DNA from: Bdellovibrionia bacterium
Lineage (GTDB): Bacteria; Bdellovibrionota; Bdellovibrionia; Bdellovibrionales; JAGQZY01
Length of the DNA stretch: 56,664 nucleotides
NCBI GenBank assembly: GCA_030424665.1
Contig: JAUHWN010000006.1
Location: forward strand, 1-56,664
Direction: 5' to 3'
Below the pieces are notes generated by a model that was not told the origin of the DNA, did no database searches, and saw nothing but the letters and a program-made list of their open reading frames with translations. Numbering within the stretch: position 1 is the first letter of the stretch; each line of letters begins with the position of its first letter. This document shows positions 36,425 to 45,131 of this stretch, piece by piece. The translations under genes and the position numbers were made by a program.

Positions 36425-37354
36425 CTATTTTTTAGAATCCAAAAAGGATTTCGTTTCAGCATTGGCGCGGAAGAGCCAGCGAACACCAAGTATGAGTGCG
36501 AGCAGGGCCGCGCCTAAACCGACAAGATTTTTCATCTCGGGCTGGAGAAGGCCAAAAGAAATCATGGCTAAAGAAAGAACGATTGCAATCCAAGAAAGGC
36601 CATAATCCTTCACTTTTACTCGAGTCGGTGATTTCTCTTCCGTTTTCTCCGATAGCATATTCTGCTCAACTAACGCTTGAATCTTCTTTTTCGAGGGTCG
36701 GGCGAAAGCATCTAATGGGTTCATGCTTAATATCCGACCATATTTATGGGCTGCGAAACTCAACTCAGAGGCCTTATGACACTCATCGATAAATTCTTGG
36801 TGGAGGTCCATGTCATTCCAATTGTTGACCACGTGGTGCCATTTCGCCTGAAGTTCCGGAGTCCCGTGAATTATAGGGACTTCAGAATCCTCCTCTTGAG
36901 GATTTTCGCGAAGGGTCTTTAAGTCCGCCTTGCAATTGTAACACTGGTCCATGGTGCTCAGAACCTCAGTATGACATACAGGGCAATCTTCCTTCTCCTC
37001 GATCTCAAGCGGCTCTGGCTCCTTCTTTGCCTTTACAGGTGCCGGCTCTACAGCTCCTGTGGGAATCTCCCTAAGAGGAACATCCACAGGAATTCCAGGC
37101 TCAAGGGGCTCTCTATGAGTGATTGATTCTGGGCTTTGACTTAGAGTATTATCTAAATCGGCGTTTGCAAAGGGATAGGCTTGGATTTCGATATCCAAAA
37201 AAGGCTGTGGCCACGCGAAGAAAAATCGCTCGTCACAGGCCTTGCACTGGAAAACAGGCTTGTTATTTTGAATAACGTAAGCATCGACCGAGTAGGGAGT
37301 AAAACATTGGGGACATCGTGTTCGAACAACTAGATTTTCGCGATTTTTATCCAA
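36425..37354 (-). CDS. Zinc-ribbon membrane protein, unknown function
   Basis: A protein of 309 residues with an N-terminal zinc ribbon (CPQC...CKAC, about 14-41) and a second Cys4 ribbon (CPVCH...CYNC, about 124-142). An acidic/proline-rich linker joins them, and two transmembrane helices lie at the C-terminus (about 253-293). The middle part (about 170-230) is helical. The layout suggests an inner-membrane protein with cytoplasmic metal-binding heads. It is divergent from lnt, with 34 bases between the start codons, and shares a small operon with the following lipoprotein gene. Confidence 0.8.
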   Translation of the reverse strand: MDKNRENLVVRTRCPQCFTPYSVDAYVIQNNKPVFQCKACDERFFFAWPQPFLDIEIQAYPFANADLDNTLSQSPESITHREPLEPGIPVDVPLREIPTGAVEPAPVKAKKEPEPLEIEEKEDCPVCHTEVLSTMDQCYNCKADLKTLRENPQEEDSEVPIIHGTPELQAKWHHVVNNWNDMDLHQEFIDECHKASELSFAAHKYGRILSMNPLDAFARPSKKKIQALVEQNMLSEKTEEKSPTRVKVKDYGLSWIAIVLSLAMISFGLLQPEMKNLVGLGAALLALILGVRWLFRANAETKSFLDSKK

Positions 37355-37388
37355 TGTTTTCTCCAGTTCAACTTGATAGGCTTATTAT

Positions 37389-38948
37389 ATGAAAATTAAA
37401 AATTGGTTCAAGCTCTATTCTCTCCCATTGTTATCCGGTTTTCTAATTGGAACAAGCTATATTCCGTTCCCACCTTGGGCTTTATTTTTCTGCCTCATTC
37501 CCCTTTTTCTTTTTGTCGAGAAAACGGAGAGCCTAAAGAAGGTATTCTTTGGTGCTTGGATGACCCAATACATTTTAAATTTAATTGGCTTTCACTGGAT
37601 TGCCCACACCGCTGCCGAATTTGGTCACCTTCACTGGACTCTTTCTACTTTAGTTCTTCTCGCATACTGTAGTTTCGCCCATTTGCAGTTCCCCTTGTCT
37701 GCTCTTCTCTTTGTTTGGCTCAAGAAAAAAGCGAAGCTTCCGGAATACTCTCACCTGTGGATCATCGCACTTTGCTTTTTGACTGTTGATAGTATTTGGC
37801 CAATGATTTTTCGTTGGCATCTTGGCTACCCTTGGATCTGGGCTGGTGTCCCCGCTATCCACTTCACTGAATTCATCGGCTTTATTGGGCTTCACGTCTA
37901 TACGGTTTTTTTCAATGTGACTCTGATCTATATCTGGCGCCATAGAAAAGAAAACCGAAAGAAGATGAAACTTGCGACCGGAGCACTCTTCTCGATCCTC
38001 ATTTTTATGAATATTGTGGGAATTGTACGAAAAGAACACTGGTCTAAAACTGATGCCGAAGTAAAGTTCTTAATGGTCCAAGGGAACATTGGAAATGTCG
38101 AGAAGGTCGCCGCTGAAGTCCAGGGAGATTTCATTGGCCACATTACAGACACCTATTACAACATCACCCGTGAAGGACTGGCGAAATATCCCGACACCGA
38201 AATTGTAGTCTGGCCCGAGACTGCTTTTCCTGAATACCTCAACACCTATTATCACCGCAGGACAACCGTTCGCCGGCTCAAAGATTTTTTAAGAGAACAA
38301 AATGTTTACCTCATGACTGGAGCCTACACTAGAGATCGCCAGACGAAACAAATTTTCAACTCACTTTATTCTCTCAAACCCAATGGTGACTTTGCCGATG
38401 AAGCTTACCACAAAACGATTCTTCTGGCATTTGGTGAGTACCTTCCTTTGGGTAATGTCTTTCCTGAGCTCAAAAAAATGGTTCCCTTTGTTTCTGATTT
38501 CGGGAGAGGAAAAGGGCCCACTAATTTAGAGGTTGGCCAGTGGAACTTTGGTCCACAAATTTGTTACGAAGGACTCTTCCCTTCTTTTTCTGCAAGTCTC
38601 GCTCACCAAGGGGCTGAAATTTTAGTCAATATCACCAATGACTCTTGGTTTGGTTATCCGTTTGAGCCCTATCAGCATCTTTATATGACGTTTGCGAGAG
38701 CTCTTGAGTTTGGCCGTCCCCTCGTTCGCGGTACTAACACCGGGCTAACAACAGGTATTTTGGCCGATGGTACAATTATCCCGCCCGGACCGAGAAATAC
38801 AGAACTCGCAAAGCAGGTTGTTGTTAAGTACAAGAAGAATCCACCACAGACCTTATACTCTTACTTTGCTGGCTATTGGTTTTTGATTTTAAATTTATCC
38901 CTTCTAATAACAGTAGGAAGTTACTTTGTCAGATCTCGCAAACATTGA
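37389..38948 (+). CDS. lnt: Apolipoprotein N-acyltransferase
   Basis: This protein of 519 residues is the inner-membrane enzyme that adds the third acyl chain to lipoproteins, necessary for their export to the outer membrane. Several transmembrane helices occupy the first 200 residues. The nitrilase-type catalytic domain (about 220-490) contains the triad Glu in VVWPETAFPEY near 276, a Lys near 340 and Cys in GPQICYEGLFPSF near 395. The last helix lies near 490-510. Lnt serves the unusually many lipoproteins in this window. Its end overlaps the mutS2 start by 23 bases. Confidence 0.95.
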   Translation: MKIKNWFKLYSLPLLSGFLIGTSYIPFPPWALFFCLIPLFLFVEKTESLKKVFFGAWMTQYILNLIGFHWIAHTAAEFGHLHWTLSTLVLLAYCSFAHLQFPLSALLFVWLKKKAKLPEYSHLWIIALCFLTVDSIWPMIFRWHLGYPWIWAGVPAIHFTEFIGFIGLHVYTVFFNVTLIYIWRHRKENRKKMKLATGALFSILIFMNIVGIVRKEHWSKTDAEVKFLMVQGNIGNVEKVAAEVQGDFIGHITDTYYNITREGLAKYPDTEIVVWPETAFPEYLNTYYHRRTTVRRLKDFLREQNVYLMTGAYTRDRQTKQIFNSLYSLKPNGDFADEAYHKTILLAFGEYLPLGNVFPELKKMVPFVSDFGRGKGPTNLEVGQWNFGPQICYEGLFPSFSASLAHQGAEILVNITNDSWFGYPFEPYQHLYMTFARALEFGRPLVRGTNTGLTTGILADGTIIPPGPRNTELAKQVVVKYKKNPPQTLYSYFAGYWFLILNLSLLITVGSYFVRSRKH

Positions 38949-41262
38949 TTGGTTTCATATCCTTGATCGGTTAAAAAACTATGCGACGAGCGAAGTTGGT
39001 CGCGCGGAACTCTCTGAGATTTCTCCATTGAGTTCAGAGGAGTCCGCTTACCGTGGATTTAAGACGGTACAGGAGTGTCAGAGAATTCTTTTACAAGGGG
39101 AACGCCCCTTTATGGAAAGTCTCGACTTGTTTTCGACGTGGATTTCTCGCCTCGAAAAAGGGGCCACATTAAAAACGATCGAACTCAAGGATGTTCGCCA
39201 TTTTTCAATTGAGGTTATTGCCCTGACCGAAGTATTAAGTGTCCACGAAACCGAGTGGGTCTCAATGCAAAAACGACAACTCATGGATGGGACAGGCCCC
39301 TTGTCGGCTATCGATCATATTATGACTCCCGCCGGTGAAATCCGAACAGACGCCAGCGAAACATTATACAATCTCTATCGGGAACGAAATCAACAGAGTA
39401 AATCTGTGCAACAGATTTTAGATAAGCTCGTTAAGAAGCATGAACTGGAAAGCGTACTCCAAGACAAATACGTGACAAATAGAGAAGGACGAATGGTCAT
39501 CCCCATTAAGAGTGGAATGCGCCACCAATTTGAGGGTATTATTCATGCCGCTAGCTCCTCTAAGCAAACCGTATTTATGGAGCCAGAGGAAATCATTCCT
39601 CTCAATAATCGAATTCGACAAATCGATTCAGACATCGAAGCCGAAATTGAAAGGCTTCTCACTGAACTTTCCCAATATCTTGCGAGCCTCTGCAATGACT
39701 TTAACTCCAGTTTTGAGATCCTAAAAACTATGGATATGGAACTCTCTAAAGCTCAGTTATCAAATGCATTAAATGCTGTACCGATTCAATTCGATCAAGC
39801 GACGATCGATCTTAAAGAACTCCGGCACCCAGTCCTGGTCCTATCGAGCGAGAATGTCATTGAAAACAATGTGAAGCTAGAAAAAGAAAAGCGAATTCTC
39901 TTGCTTTCGGGCCCAAACGCTGGAGGAAAAACGGTCCTCCTTAAAGCGGTGGGGCTTGCGGCTCATATGGCAGCCTGCGGTCTCCCCGTTTGCGCGACCG
40001 AAAATTCAAAGCTTCCTTTTTTCAAAGAAATTGTCGTAGCCGTAGGTGATTCCCAAAGTGTTGATGAACATCTCAGTACCTTTGCGGCCCACGTAAAAAT
40101 CCTCAACGAGTCCACTCTCCATAAATCTTCAGACTGCCTCCTCCTAATTGACGAAATCTGTGGTTCAACAGATCCCGAGGAGGGCTCGGCTCTCGCTCGT
40201 GCCTTTATCGAAAATTACGCCGAAAACAATGTCTTCGGAGTAATCACTTCACACTTAGGCCCCCTCAAATTGGGCTGGGACGAAAACTCAGGTGTGATCA
40301 ATGGCTCCATGGAATACTCCGACAAAACGGGACAGCCAACCTACCAATTTATTATGGGCTTAGCCGGACAATCTCTTGCCATTCGAACTGCCGAAAAGGT
40401 GGGGGTTCATCCGGACATTATTAAAAAATCTCTTGAATACCTGACCCCTGAATCAAAAACTCAAGAAGAGGCGAGAAGAGATTTAGATAAGCAAAAAGAA
40501 GAGCTCCGTGAGGTTCGAAAAAATCTTCAAGAGCAAATTCGCGAAAGCCGCGATACTAAGGCGAAATATGAAAAATTGATGCAAGAGTATCGCAAAGAAA
40601 AAAATCAAATGCTCGACCGAGCACTCAAAAGGGCCGAGAAGAAACTCGATGACATAGTCGAAAAAGCCAAAGTTAAAGATATTTTCAGCAAGCACGACGA
40701 AGTGAATCGCATAAAAAAAGAAATGCCCGAAGTTGTTAAGGCAAAGGATGCCGATAAATCAAACAATAAAATTTCTAGTCTTGAGGATTTCGAAAAAGCC
40801 TACCCCCCTGGATCACAGGTTTATATCGCAAACCTGCAAAAAGATGCTGTCATTCAAGGGGGAGCTAATGGAAAAGGGGAAATCCCAGTTCTTTCTAATT
40901 CCATGCGCCTCTTTGTTCATTGGGAGCAACTACGTCCACCTCAAAATGCAGCCAATCCAACACAAAATATTATTCGCCGATCCAGTGCCGGTGTTAATGT
41001 GATGATTAGCGAGAGTTATCGCACGGTGGATGTTCGTGGACAAACCATCGATGATTCGGTGAGCACACTAGAATTACAGATGGATGCGGCCATGGCCAAT
41101 GGTGAAGAACGTGTAAAAATTGTTCACGGACATGGAACTGAAGCCCTTAAAAAGGCTGTTCGCGCCCACCTATCGCGATCCATCTACGTGCGTGGCTGGC
41201 GTGCTGGAACCAAAGACACAGGTGGCGATGGAGTCACTTGGGTTGATCTCGATAAAAGCTAG
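38926..41262 (+). CDS. mutS2: MutS2 (endonuclease MutS2) family protein
   Basis: A protein of 778 residues that begins with TTG inside the lnt end. It shows the MutS2 core: clamp/helical region (about 1-300), then the ATPase domain with Walker A GPNAGGKT near 328 and Walker B LLIDEICGSTDP near 400. A coiled-coil arm (about 510-600) follows, and the C-terminal Smr domain (about 700-778) has the signatures VDVRG and HGHGTEALKKAVR. In known MutS2 proteins the Smr domain cleaves nucleic acid and the protein can split collided ribosomes. It lacks the mismatch-recognition domain of MutS. Probably co-transcribed with lnt. Confidence 0.95.
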   Translation: MSDLANIDWFHILDRLKNYATSEVGRAELSEISPLSSEESAYRGFKTVQECQRILLQGERPFMESLDLFSTWISRLEKGATLKTIELKDVRHFSIEVIALTEVLSVHETEWVSMQKRQLMDGTGPLSAIDHIMTPAGEIRTDASETLYNLYRERNQQSKSVQQILDKLVKKHELESVLQDKYVTNREGRMVIPIKSGMRHQFEGIIHAASSSKQTVFMEPEEIIPLNNRIRQIDSDIEAEIERLLTELSQYLASLCNDFNSSFEILKTMDMELSKAQLSNALNAVPIQFDQATIDLKELRHPVLVLSSENVIENNVKLEKEKRILLLSGPNAGGKTVLLKAVGLAAHMAACGLPVCATENSKLPFFKEIVVAVGDSQSVDEHLSTFAAHVKILNESTLHKSSDCLLLIDEICGSTDPEEGSALARAFIENYAENNVFGVITSHLGPLKLGWDENSGVINGSMEYSDKTGQPTYQFIMGLAGQSLAIRTAEKVGVHPDIIKKSLEYLTPESKTQEEARRDLDKQKEELREVRKNLQEQIRESRDTKAKYEKLMQEYRKEKNQMLDRALKRAEKKLDDIVEKAKVKDIFSKHDEVNRIKKEMPEVVKAKDADKSNNKISSLEDFEKAYPPGSQVYIANLQKDAVIQGGANGKGEIPVLSNSMRLFVHWEQLRPPQNAANPTQNIIRRSSAGVNVMISESYRTVDVRGQTIDDSVSTLELQMDAAMANGEERVKIVHGHGTEALKKAVRAHLSRSIYVRGWRAGTKDTGGDGVTWVDLDKS

Positions 41263-41272
41263 CGCGGAACTT

Positions 41273-42088
41273 TTACAATACACCACATTTAAGTTTGTCA
41301 CTGATGGCTTCATTTTCGGGAACAATCAATTTAAAGCCCACACAACTCTTAACATCTTGAACTAATTTTTCGCTATCTATGCTTTCGGTTGCCTGAAAAT
41401 GCCCCCACAACACCGACGATCGAGTGAGGTCGAAAAGAATTTTCCCTTTGTGAAAGACATCATACTTGGCAGTTTTATCTTTTAATCGTGGTATGACCTT
41501 GGCTTCGATACTGATTTCTACACACTCATGATTATTTTTACAGCGATATACTCGCTCCAATTTAAACTTTGATTCGAGCTTAAAGGGAGTCTCTCCCATT
41601 TTCCATGTCGTTGTGTAGTCCCATGTGCTACCCGGCTTTACTTTACCTTCGGGAAAGACCATATAGGGGACCATGTAAAAAGAGTCTTTTGGAAAATTCC
41701 CGGCTGATAGAATATTTCCACGCCAATCATAAACCCTTTCAAAGGCCTCACCGATATCAGGCAAACCAAAAACCTCTAAAGGGACCAAACCATCTTTTTT
41801 TACCGTCGTCTCTAGATATTTGAAGGTCTTCTTTTTTTCATCAAGAGTCTTCGCAACTTGGACAAGCTCAAAATCTACCACTTGGTCCCTCTGATGGCGA
41901 AGAGCCCCATCTTCCATGGTCTTGGTTCTAGATTCGCTCAGGTATCTAAAGTGCTCTTTACGATTGAGCTTCGGCCTAAACTGCAGCGTAACCTCTTTGT
42001 TCAACTCTACTTCAGGCCCCTTTGAAGGTGACTGGCAAGCCACGAAAAAGAGAATTAAAATCAACGGCAATACATTTAATAGTCTCAA
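41273..42088 (-). CDS. Predicted lipoprotein, unknown function
   Basis: A lipoprotein of 271 residues with lipobox LFFVACQS. The mature chain is beta-rich, with repeated Lys/Arg-aromatic strands, a central segment PLEVFGLPDIGEAFERVYDWRGNIL and two Cys pairs near 183-190 and 247-268 that may form disulfides. The layout resembles large periplasmic DUF6263-like lipoproteins, but I cannot assign the family firmly. It is convergent with mutS2 (10 bases between stops). Confidence 0.75.
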   Translation of the reverse strand: MRLLNVLPLILILFFVACQSPSKGPEVELNKEVTLQFRPKLNRKEHFRYLSESRTKTMEDGALRHQRDQVVDFELVQVAKTLDEKKKTFKYLETTVKKDGLVPLEVFGLPDIGEAFERVYDWRGNILSAGNFPKDSFYMVPYMVFPEGKVKPGSTWDYTTTWKMGETPFKLESKFKLERVYRCKNNHECVEISIEAKVIPRLKDKTAKYDVFHKGKILFDLTRSSVLWGHFQATESIDSEKLVQDVKSCVGFKLIVPENEAISDKLKCGVL

Positions 42089-42278
42089 CGAAAGCTCCCC
42101 TGGGCGGCTGCTTGGGCCTTTGACAGCCTCAAGACAATTTTTGGCGAATTGGATCTGTGCTTTAACTCTGTCTCATAATGATACAATTTTCCAGCTCTAA
42201 ATCACTAAAAACAGGGGTAAAAACTGAAAACATTGGCATTTCACTTGCTCTATTAAAAGACAAAGTAGCGAGGTAGAA

Positions 42279-43007
42279 ATGAGGCGAGGAAAAGCTTTGT
42301 TGAAAATTCTAGTATTATTAGTTGCGGGACTCCAACTGAGTTCCTGCGGTGTTCAATCTACGGGCCGAAATAGAACCTTAAATACGGTCGATCTTGGCTC
42401 ACAGTCAATTGCGGCTGAATGCAATACCTTTTCGGCAACGGGCTTACAAATGCTCGGACGAATAAAAACCTATACCGATAATAATGGCAATAATGCTGAG
42501 GACGTTCATCAGCTTGTCTTTTCAGATGTTCCCAACAGTTTTCTTGAAAGCTCTTCCCAAGCGATCCGTTTTTTTCGCTGGAAGGCCGTGGGTACAGCAA
42601 CAGAATTAGATCCTGAAGCCCTCGATTTTAGAATTGAAGTTGATAATGGCTTTGGTACTTACATCCCAGTCACGGGCTACACTGATTACTTTACTAAAGA
42701 TGACCTTATTAAGATCAACTCGGATTACGCTCTTGGTGAAACGGATTATATTGCCGTATTGAGACGACTTCGATTTGCGATCTTTGGTACCGATTTTTCT
42801 TATCAAGCACTGCAAGCAGTTCTTTACAATGAAGGTAGCATTGTAGGAAAGGCCGACATGCTACTTCCCCTCTTTGATGCCGATCCTGTGAGCTATGGAC
42901 TCACTCATGCAAATGTGCTGACTCAGCTTCATCCGCTCTATGGCCGCACCGATTTGTCGCAAGAACAGATATTGGCTGCTGCCCAAGCTCTTTGCTCCGG
43001 ATTTTAA
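42279..43007 (+). CDS. Predicted lipoprotein, unknown function
   Basis: A lipoprotein of 242 residues with signal ending LQLSSCGVQ and a GAGG ribosome-binding site. The mature domain is mixed alpha/beta, with an RFFRWKAVGTATEL strand region and a helical C-terminus ending in DLSQEQILAAAQALCSGF. It is single, with an extended -10-like TGATACAAT about 100 bases upstream. No family recognised. Confidence 0.75.
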   Translation: MRRGKALLKILVLLVAGLQLSSCGVQSTGRNRTLNTVDLGSQSIAAECNTFSATGLQMLGRIKTYTDNNGNNAEDVHQLVFSDVPNSFLESSSQAIRFFRWKAVGTATELDPEALDFRIEVDNGFGTYIPVTGYTDYFTKDDLIKINSDYALGETDYIAVLRRLRFAIFGTDFSYQALQAVLYNEGSIVGKADMLLPLFDADPVSYGLTHANVLTQLHPLYGRTDLSQEQILAAAQALCSGF

Positions 43008-43049
43008 AAGAATTGAGCAACAAAAAATAACTTTCAATACAATAACTAA

Positions 43050-43910
43050 TTAGTGGGAGGATTCTTTAATAACTTCTTCCGCTTGCAAATTCTCACCATG
43101 CCGATAGCGATCGACAAGACCTGGATCTTTGGTCGGAAAAGAAAACAACAAGACCTGACTATTAGGACTCTCTTCGACAGTAACAACGATGTACCATACA
43201 TCACCAGGGTGATCTTCGAGGTCATTGTACTCACGTATGAAATTCACTAAGACTTGCCCCGAATAATCGGCACTTCGCCAAATTTCATCCGCTTCATGAA
43301 TGGCTTCTTCGCGAAGACTCGAAAACTCATTAAACTTATTTTCAGGAATATCGTCAGTGCCACGAAGTTTTAGCATGGCTTTATACAGCCCTACTGCTAA
43401 ATCATCGCCCTCACCGAGCGCATCCCCTTCGATCGCTCCGTACTCGACTTCTTTGATAATTCGATCATAAACTAAATCACCGCGACGATAGCGGTCGGCC
43501 ACTCGGTCAAGACGCGTTGGAAAATGTAAATAAATAAAAGTCGGCATATTTTCTGCCGTATAAGTAACAGCTACATAAAAAAGAGGCTGGTCATTAATTT
43601 CAAAGTACTTCAAATAGTGATAGATAGTCTTTCCGGGGATGCTTTTTTTGTCTTCCCAGATCTCGTCAGGCTGCTCAAGAGTGTCATCTAGGCAGGGAAC
43701 AAAAAGCTCTGAATCCTCATCACTGAAGTCGTCTTCTGGTCGCATTTTAATAAATTCAGACTCAAAAACCTCTACTTCCTTTTCGAAATATTGGTAGAGT
43801 TCTTCTTCATTTGCGAAAACAAGACCACTGGCTTCATCTATCACTATTGATCTCCCCGGTTCAGAGTCTGTTAAAGGTTTAAGAAGTTTCTTATTTTTTG
43901 GATCTTTCAA
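43050..43910 (-). CDS. Acidic protein with a duplicated domain, possibly barnase/EndoU-like
   Basis: A protein of 286 residues starting at TTG (43910) with GAGG five bases ahead. It has no signal or membrane segment. Two similar halves are visible. Each has a DEIW motif (near 78 and 213), then a three-strand sheet with a Y/V-x-V-V/T core and a PT...DRY...G end (PTRLDRVADRYRRGDLVYD near 130; PTKDPGLVDRYRHGENL near 262). This arrangement is similar to the PBECR (phage-barnase/EndoU/ColicinE5-D/RelE) nuclease-fold families. A nuclease role is only a fold-level guess. The catalytic residues are not obvious, so it may be a non-catalytic or immunity-like protein. Confidence 0.7.
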   Translation of the reverse strand: MKDPKNKKLLKPLTDSEPGRSIVIDEASGLVFANEEELYQYFEKEVEVFESEFIKMRPEDDFSDEDSELFVPCLDDTLEQPDEIWEDKKSIPGKTIYHYLKYFEINDQPLFYVAVTYTAENMPTFIYLHFPTRLDRVADRYRRGDLVYDRIIKEVEYGAIEGDALGEGDDLAVGLYKAMLKLRGTDDIPENKFNEFSSLREEAIHEADEIWRSADYSGQVLVNFIREYNDLEDHPGDVWYIVVTVEESPNSQVLLFSFPTKDPGLVDRYRHGENLQAEEVIKESSH

Positions 43911-43991
43911 TAGACCTCACTTTTACTGTGGTACAAACTAGCAAAACTGACAAGTCCCGCTTAGGGACATTATTTCAGAGGGTATAGTTTC

Positions 43992-44021
43992 TTGACCTCA
44001 CCTTAAAAAAGCTTATATAAA
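43992..44021 (+). promoter_or_regulatory. Sigma-70-like promoter
   Basis: TTGACC (43992-43997) and TATAAA (44016-44021) are separated by 18 bases. The next gene on this strand starts about 350 bases later, so the leader would be long and include the repeat array. It might also drive an unrecognised small RNA. Confidence 0.5.
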
Positions 44022-44204
44022 AGGATAATTTTATTGACCAAATATGTCAAATTTTGATCTTTTCCCTTGCCACGATCTTTTTTCAATAAAAAACTGCTAA
44101 TAAGAGGGTGTACTTTAAAGGTCTCGGTCACTGAATAGAAAAGAAATTATAGAGTCGTACCCTAGGCCAACGAGCTCACTCCTTTTAGAGTTTTAAACTC
44201 GACA

Positions 44205-44334
44205 ACGATTAAAGCCTTTGATCCTATTTATTGATCTTATCATTTGAGAGTTTCATTTGATCTGGTCACTTGATTTCGATCAATAGACCTTATCTATAGA
44301 CTTAATTAATAGATTAAACCTATAGATTTTTTCA
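44205..44334. repeat. Ten-unit array of degenerate 13-bp repeats
   Basis: Units start every 13 bases at 44205, 44218, 44231, 44244, 44257, 44270, 44283, 44296, 44309 and 44322. The earlier ones begin TTGATC or TTGAT (for example TTGATCTTATCAT and TTGATCTGGTCAC). The last four begin ATAGAC or ATAGAT (ATAGACCTTATCT, ATAGACTTAATTA, ATAGATTAAACCT, ATAGATTTTTTCA). The phase is exact for 130 bases. Thirteen is not a multiple of three, so the repeats are not coding. The array ends about 22 bases before the ribosome-binding site of the 44369 gene. Confidence 0.8.
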
Positions 44335-44368
44335 GGGGCTTTAGGAAGTCATCGCAAGGAGGCGAAGC

Positions 44369-44689
44369 TTGACTCCCATAGAAGATAAAAATCTGGATCA
44401 GATAGAGTACTTGCTACAACTATCGAGCCAAGGCCATCATTTTTTATTCGAAAAACAGGACATCGTCAAAGCATTAAAAAAATCCGTTGATGACGAAAAA
44501 GATTTCTTTGATTTCGATAATAAAAATCGAATTCAGAACCTCTTACTCCGAGTCATTGAGAAAGACTCCTTTTCTGAAAAGCAGTGCTTTCTCGAAACTC
44601 TGCAACCAGAAGACTACGAATTGGTGATTAGAGCCTATTTCCACCTGGTTGATAACACCATTTTGCAAAAATCAAATTTGAAGCACTAA
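44369..44689 (+). CDS. Small acidic cytoplasmic protein, unknown function
   Basis: A protein of 106 residues starting at TTG with AAGGAGG six bases ahead, a very strong ribosome-binding site. It is all helical and acidic, without a signal or membrane span. It contains QGHHFLFEKQDIVKAL and a C-terminal helix. No family is recognised. The array of 13-bp repeats just upstream makes this gene the likely target of whatever binds there. Confidence 0.7.
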   Translation: MTPIEDKNLDQIEYLLQLSSQGHHFLFEKQDIVKALKKSVDDEKDFFDFDNKNRIQNLLLRVIEKDSFSEKQCFLETLQPEDYELVIRAYFHLVDNTILQKSNLKH

Positions 44690-44725
44690 CTCTACTTTCT
44701 GGGGGCTTTTACCGATAAAAGCTCT

Positions 44726-45031
44726 ATGAAAAGAGTGTTCTTTACATTGTTTATTATCTCACTATCGATACAGGCCCAGGCCGAGTATCGGGTTTTCGAG
44801 TTGAGAATCGTTCATGTCGACACAGAAAAACAACGCACAACACTTTCGACTTTAGACCAGTACCAATACCCCACCTACTATCCGGTGAGCCTCAGGGAGC
44901 GGATCGATCTCGTCGACCACTGGCTGTGCCCGGAGAGAACCGATGGAATGGAGCTATGCCCTAAGCCCATGCCCCGTTCGCCCGAAAAAGAACAGAATTC
45001 GATCGATCAGGACCTCATTCCTCAGGGGTAA
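44726..45031 (+). CDS. Small secreted protein, unknown function
   Basis: A protein of 101 residues with a cleavable signal peptide (FFTLFIISLSIQAQA). The mature part has a beta-stranded N-terminus (FELRIVHVD), many Tyr, two Cys (near 73 and 82) and an acidic, Pro-rich tail. The stretch just before ATG can form a hairpin GCTTTTA/TAAAAGC (44705-44722) that may mask ribosome binding. No family recognised. It follows the previous small gene by 36 bases and may be co-transcribed. Confidence 0.65.
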   Translation: MKRVFFTLFIISLSIQAQAEYRVFELRIVHVDTEKQRTTLSTLDQYQYPTYYPVSLRERIDLVDHWLCPERTDGMELCPKPMPRSPEKEQNSIDQDLIPQG

Positions 45032-45100
45032 AAAATACCTCGATCTATAGTCGAATTATCGAAGTCTAGCACCAGACCTCCATTCAGCCCTGTATCAATA

Positions 45101-45109
45101 TGATACAAT
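45101..45109 (+). promoter_or_regulatory. Extended -10 promoter of the coiled-coil/Hsp20 gene
   Basis: TGATACAAT fits an extended -10 (TG-N-TATAAT-like). It lies inside a short inverted repeat TGTATC-AATAT-GATACA (45091-45107) and 22 bases before the GTG start, giving a leader of only about 16 bases. The -35 is weak. The same nine bases occur at 42179-42187, upstream of the 42279 lipoprotein gene. Confidence 0.4.
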
Positions 45110-45131
45110 TAAGTTGAGTGAGGAGCCGTTC

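Larger units (their letters stand above)
43911..44368. other. Regulatory-looking intergenic region of 458 bases
   Basis: This divergent gap contains a sigma-70-type promoter at 43992-44021, an inverted repeat TTGAC-N7-GTCAA at 44033-44049, and at its right side the ten-unit 13-bp repeat array (44205-44334). No gene or RNA was identified. It ends with the ribosome-binding site of the gene at 44369. Confidence 0.6.
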
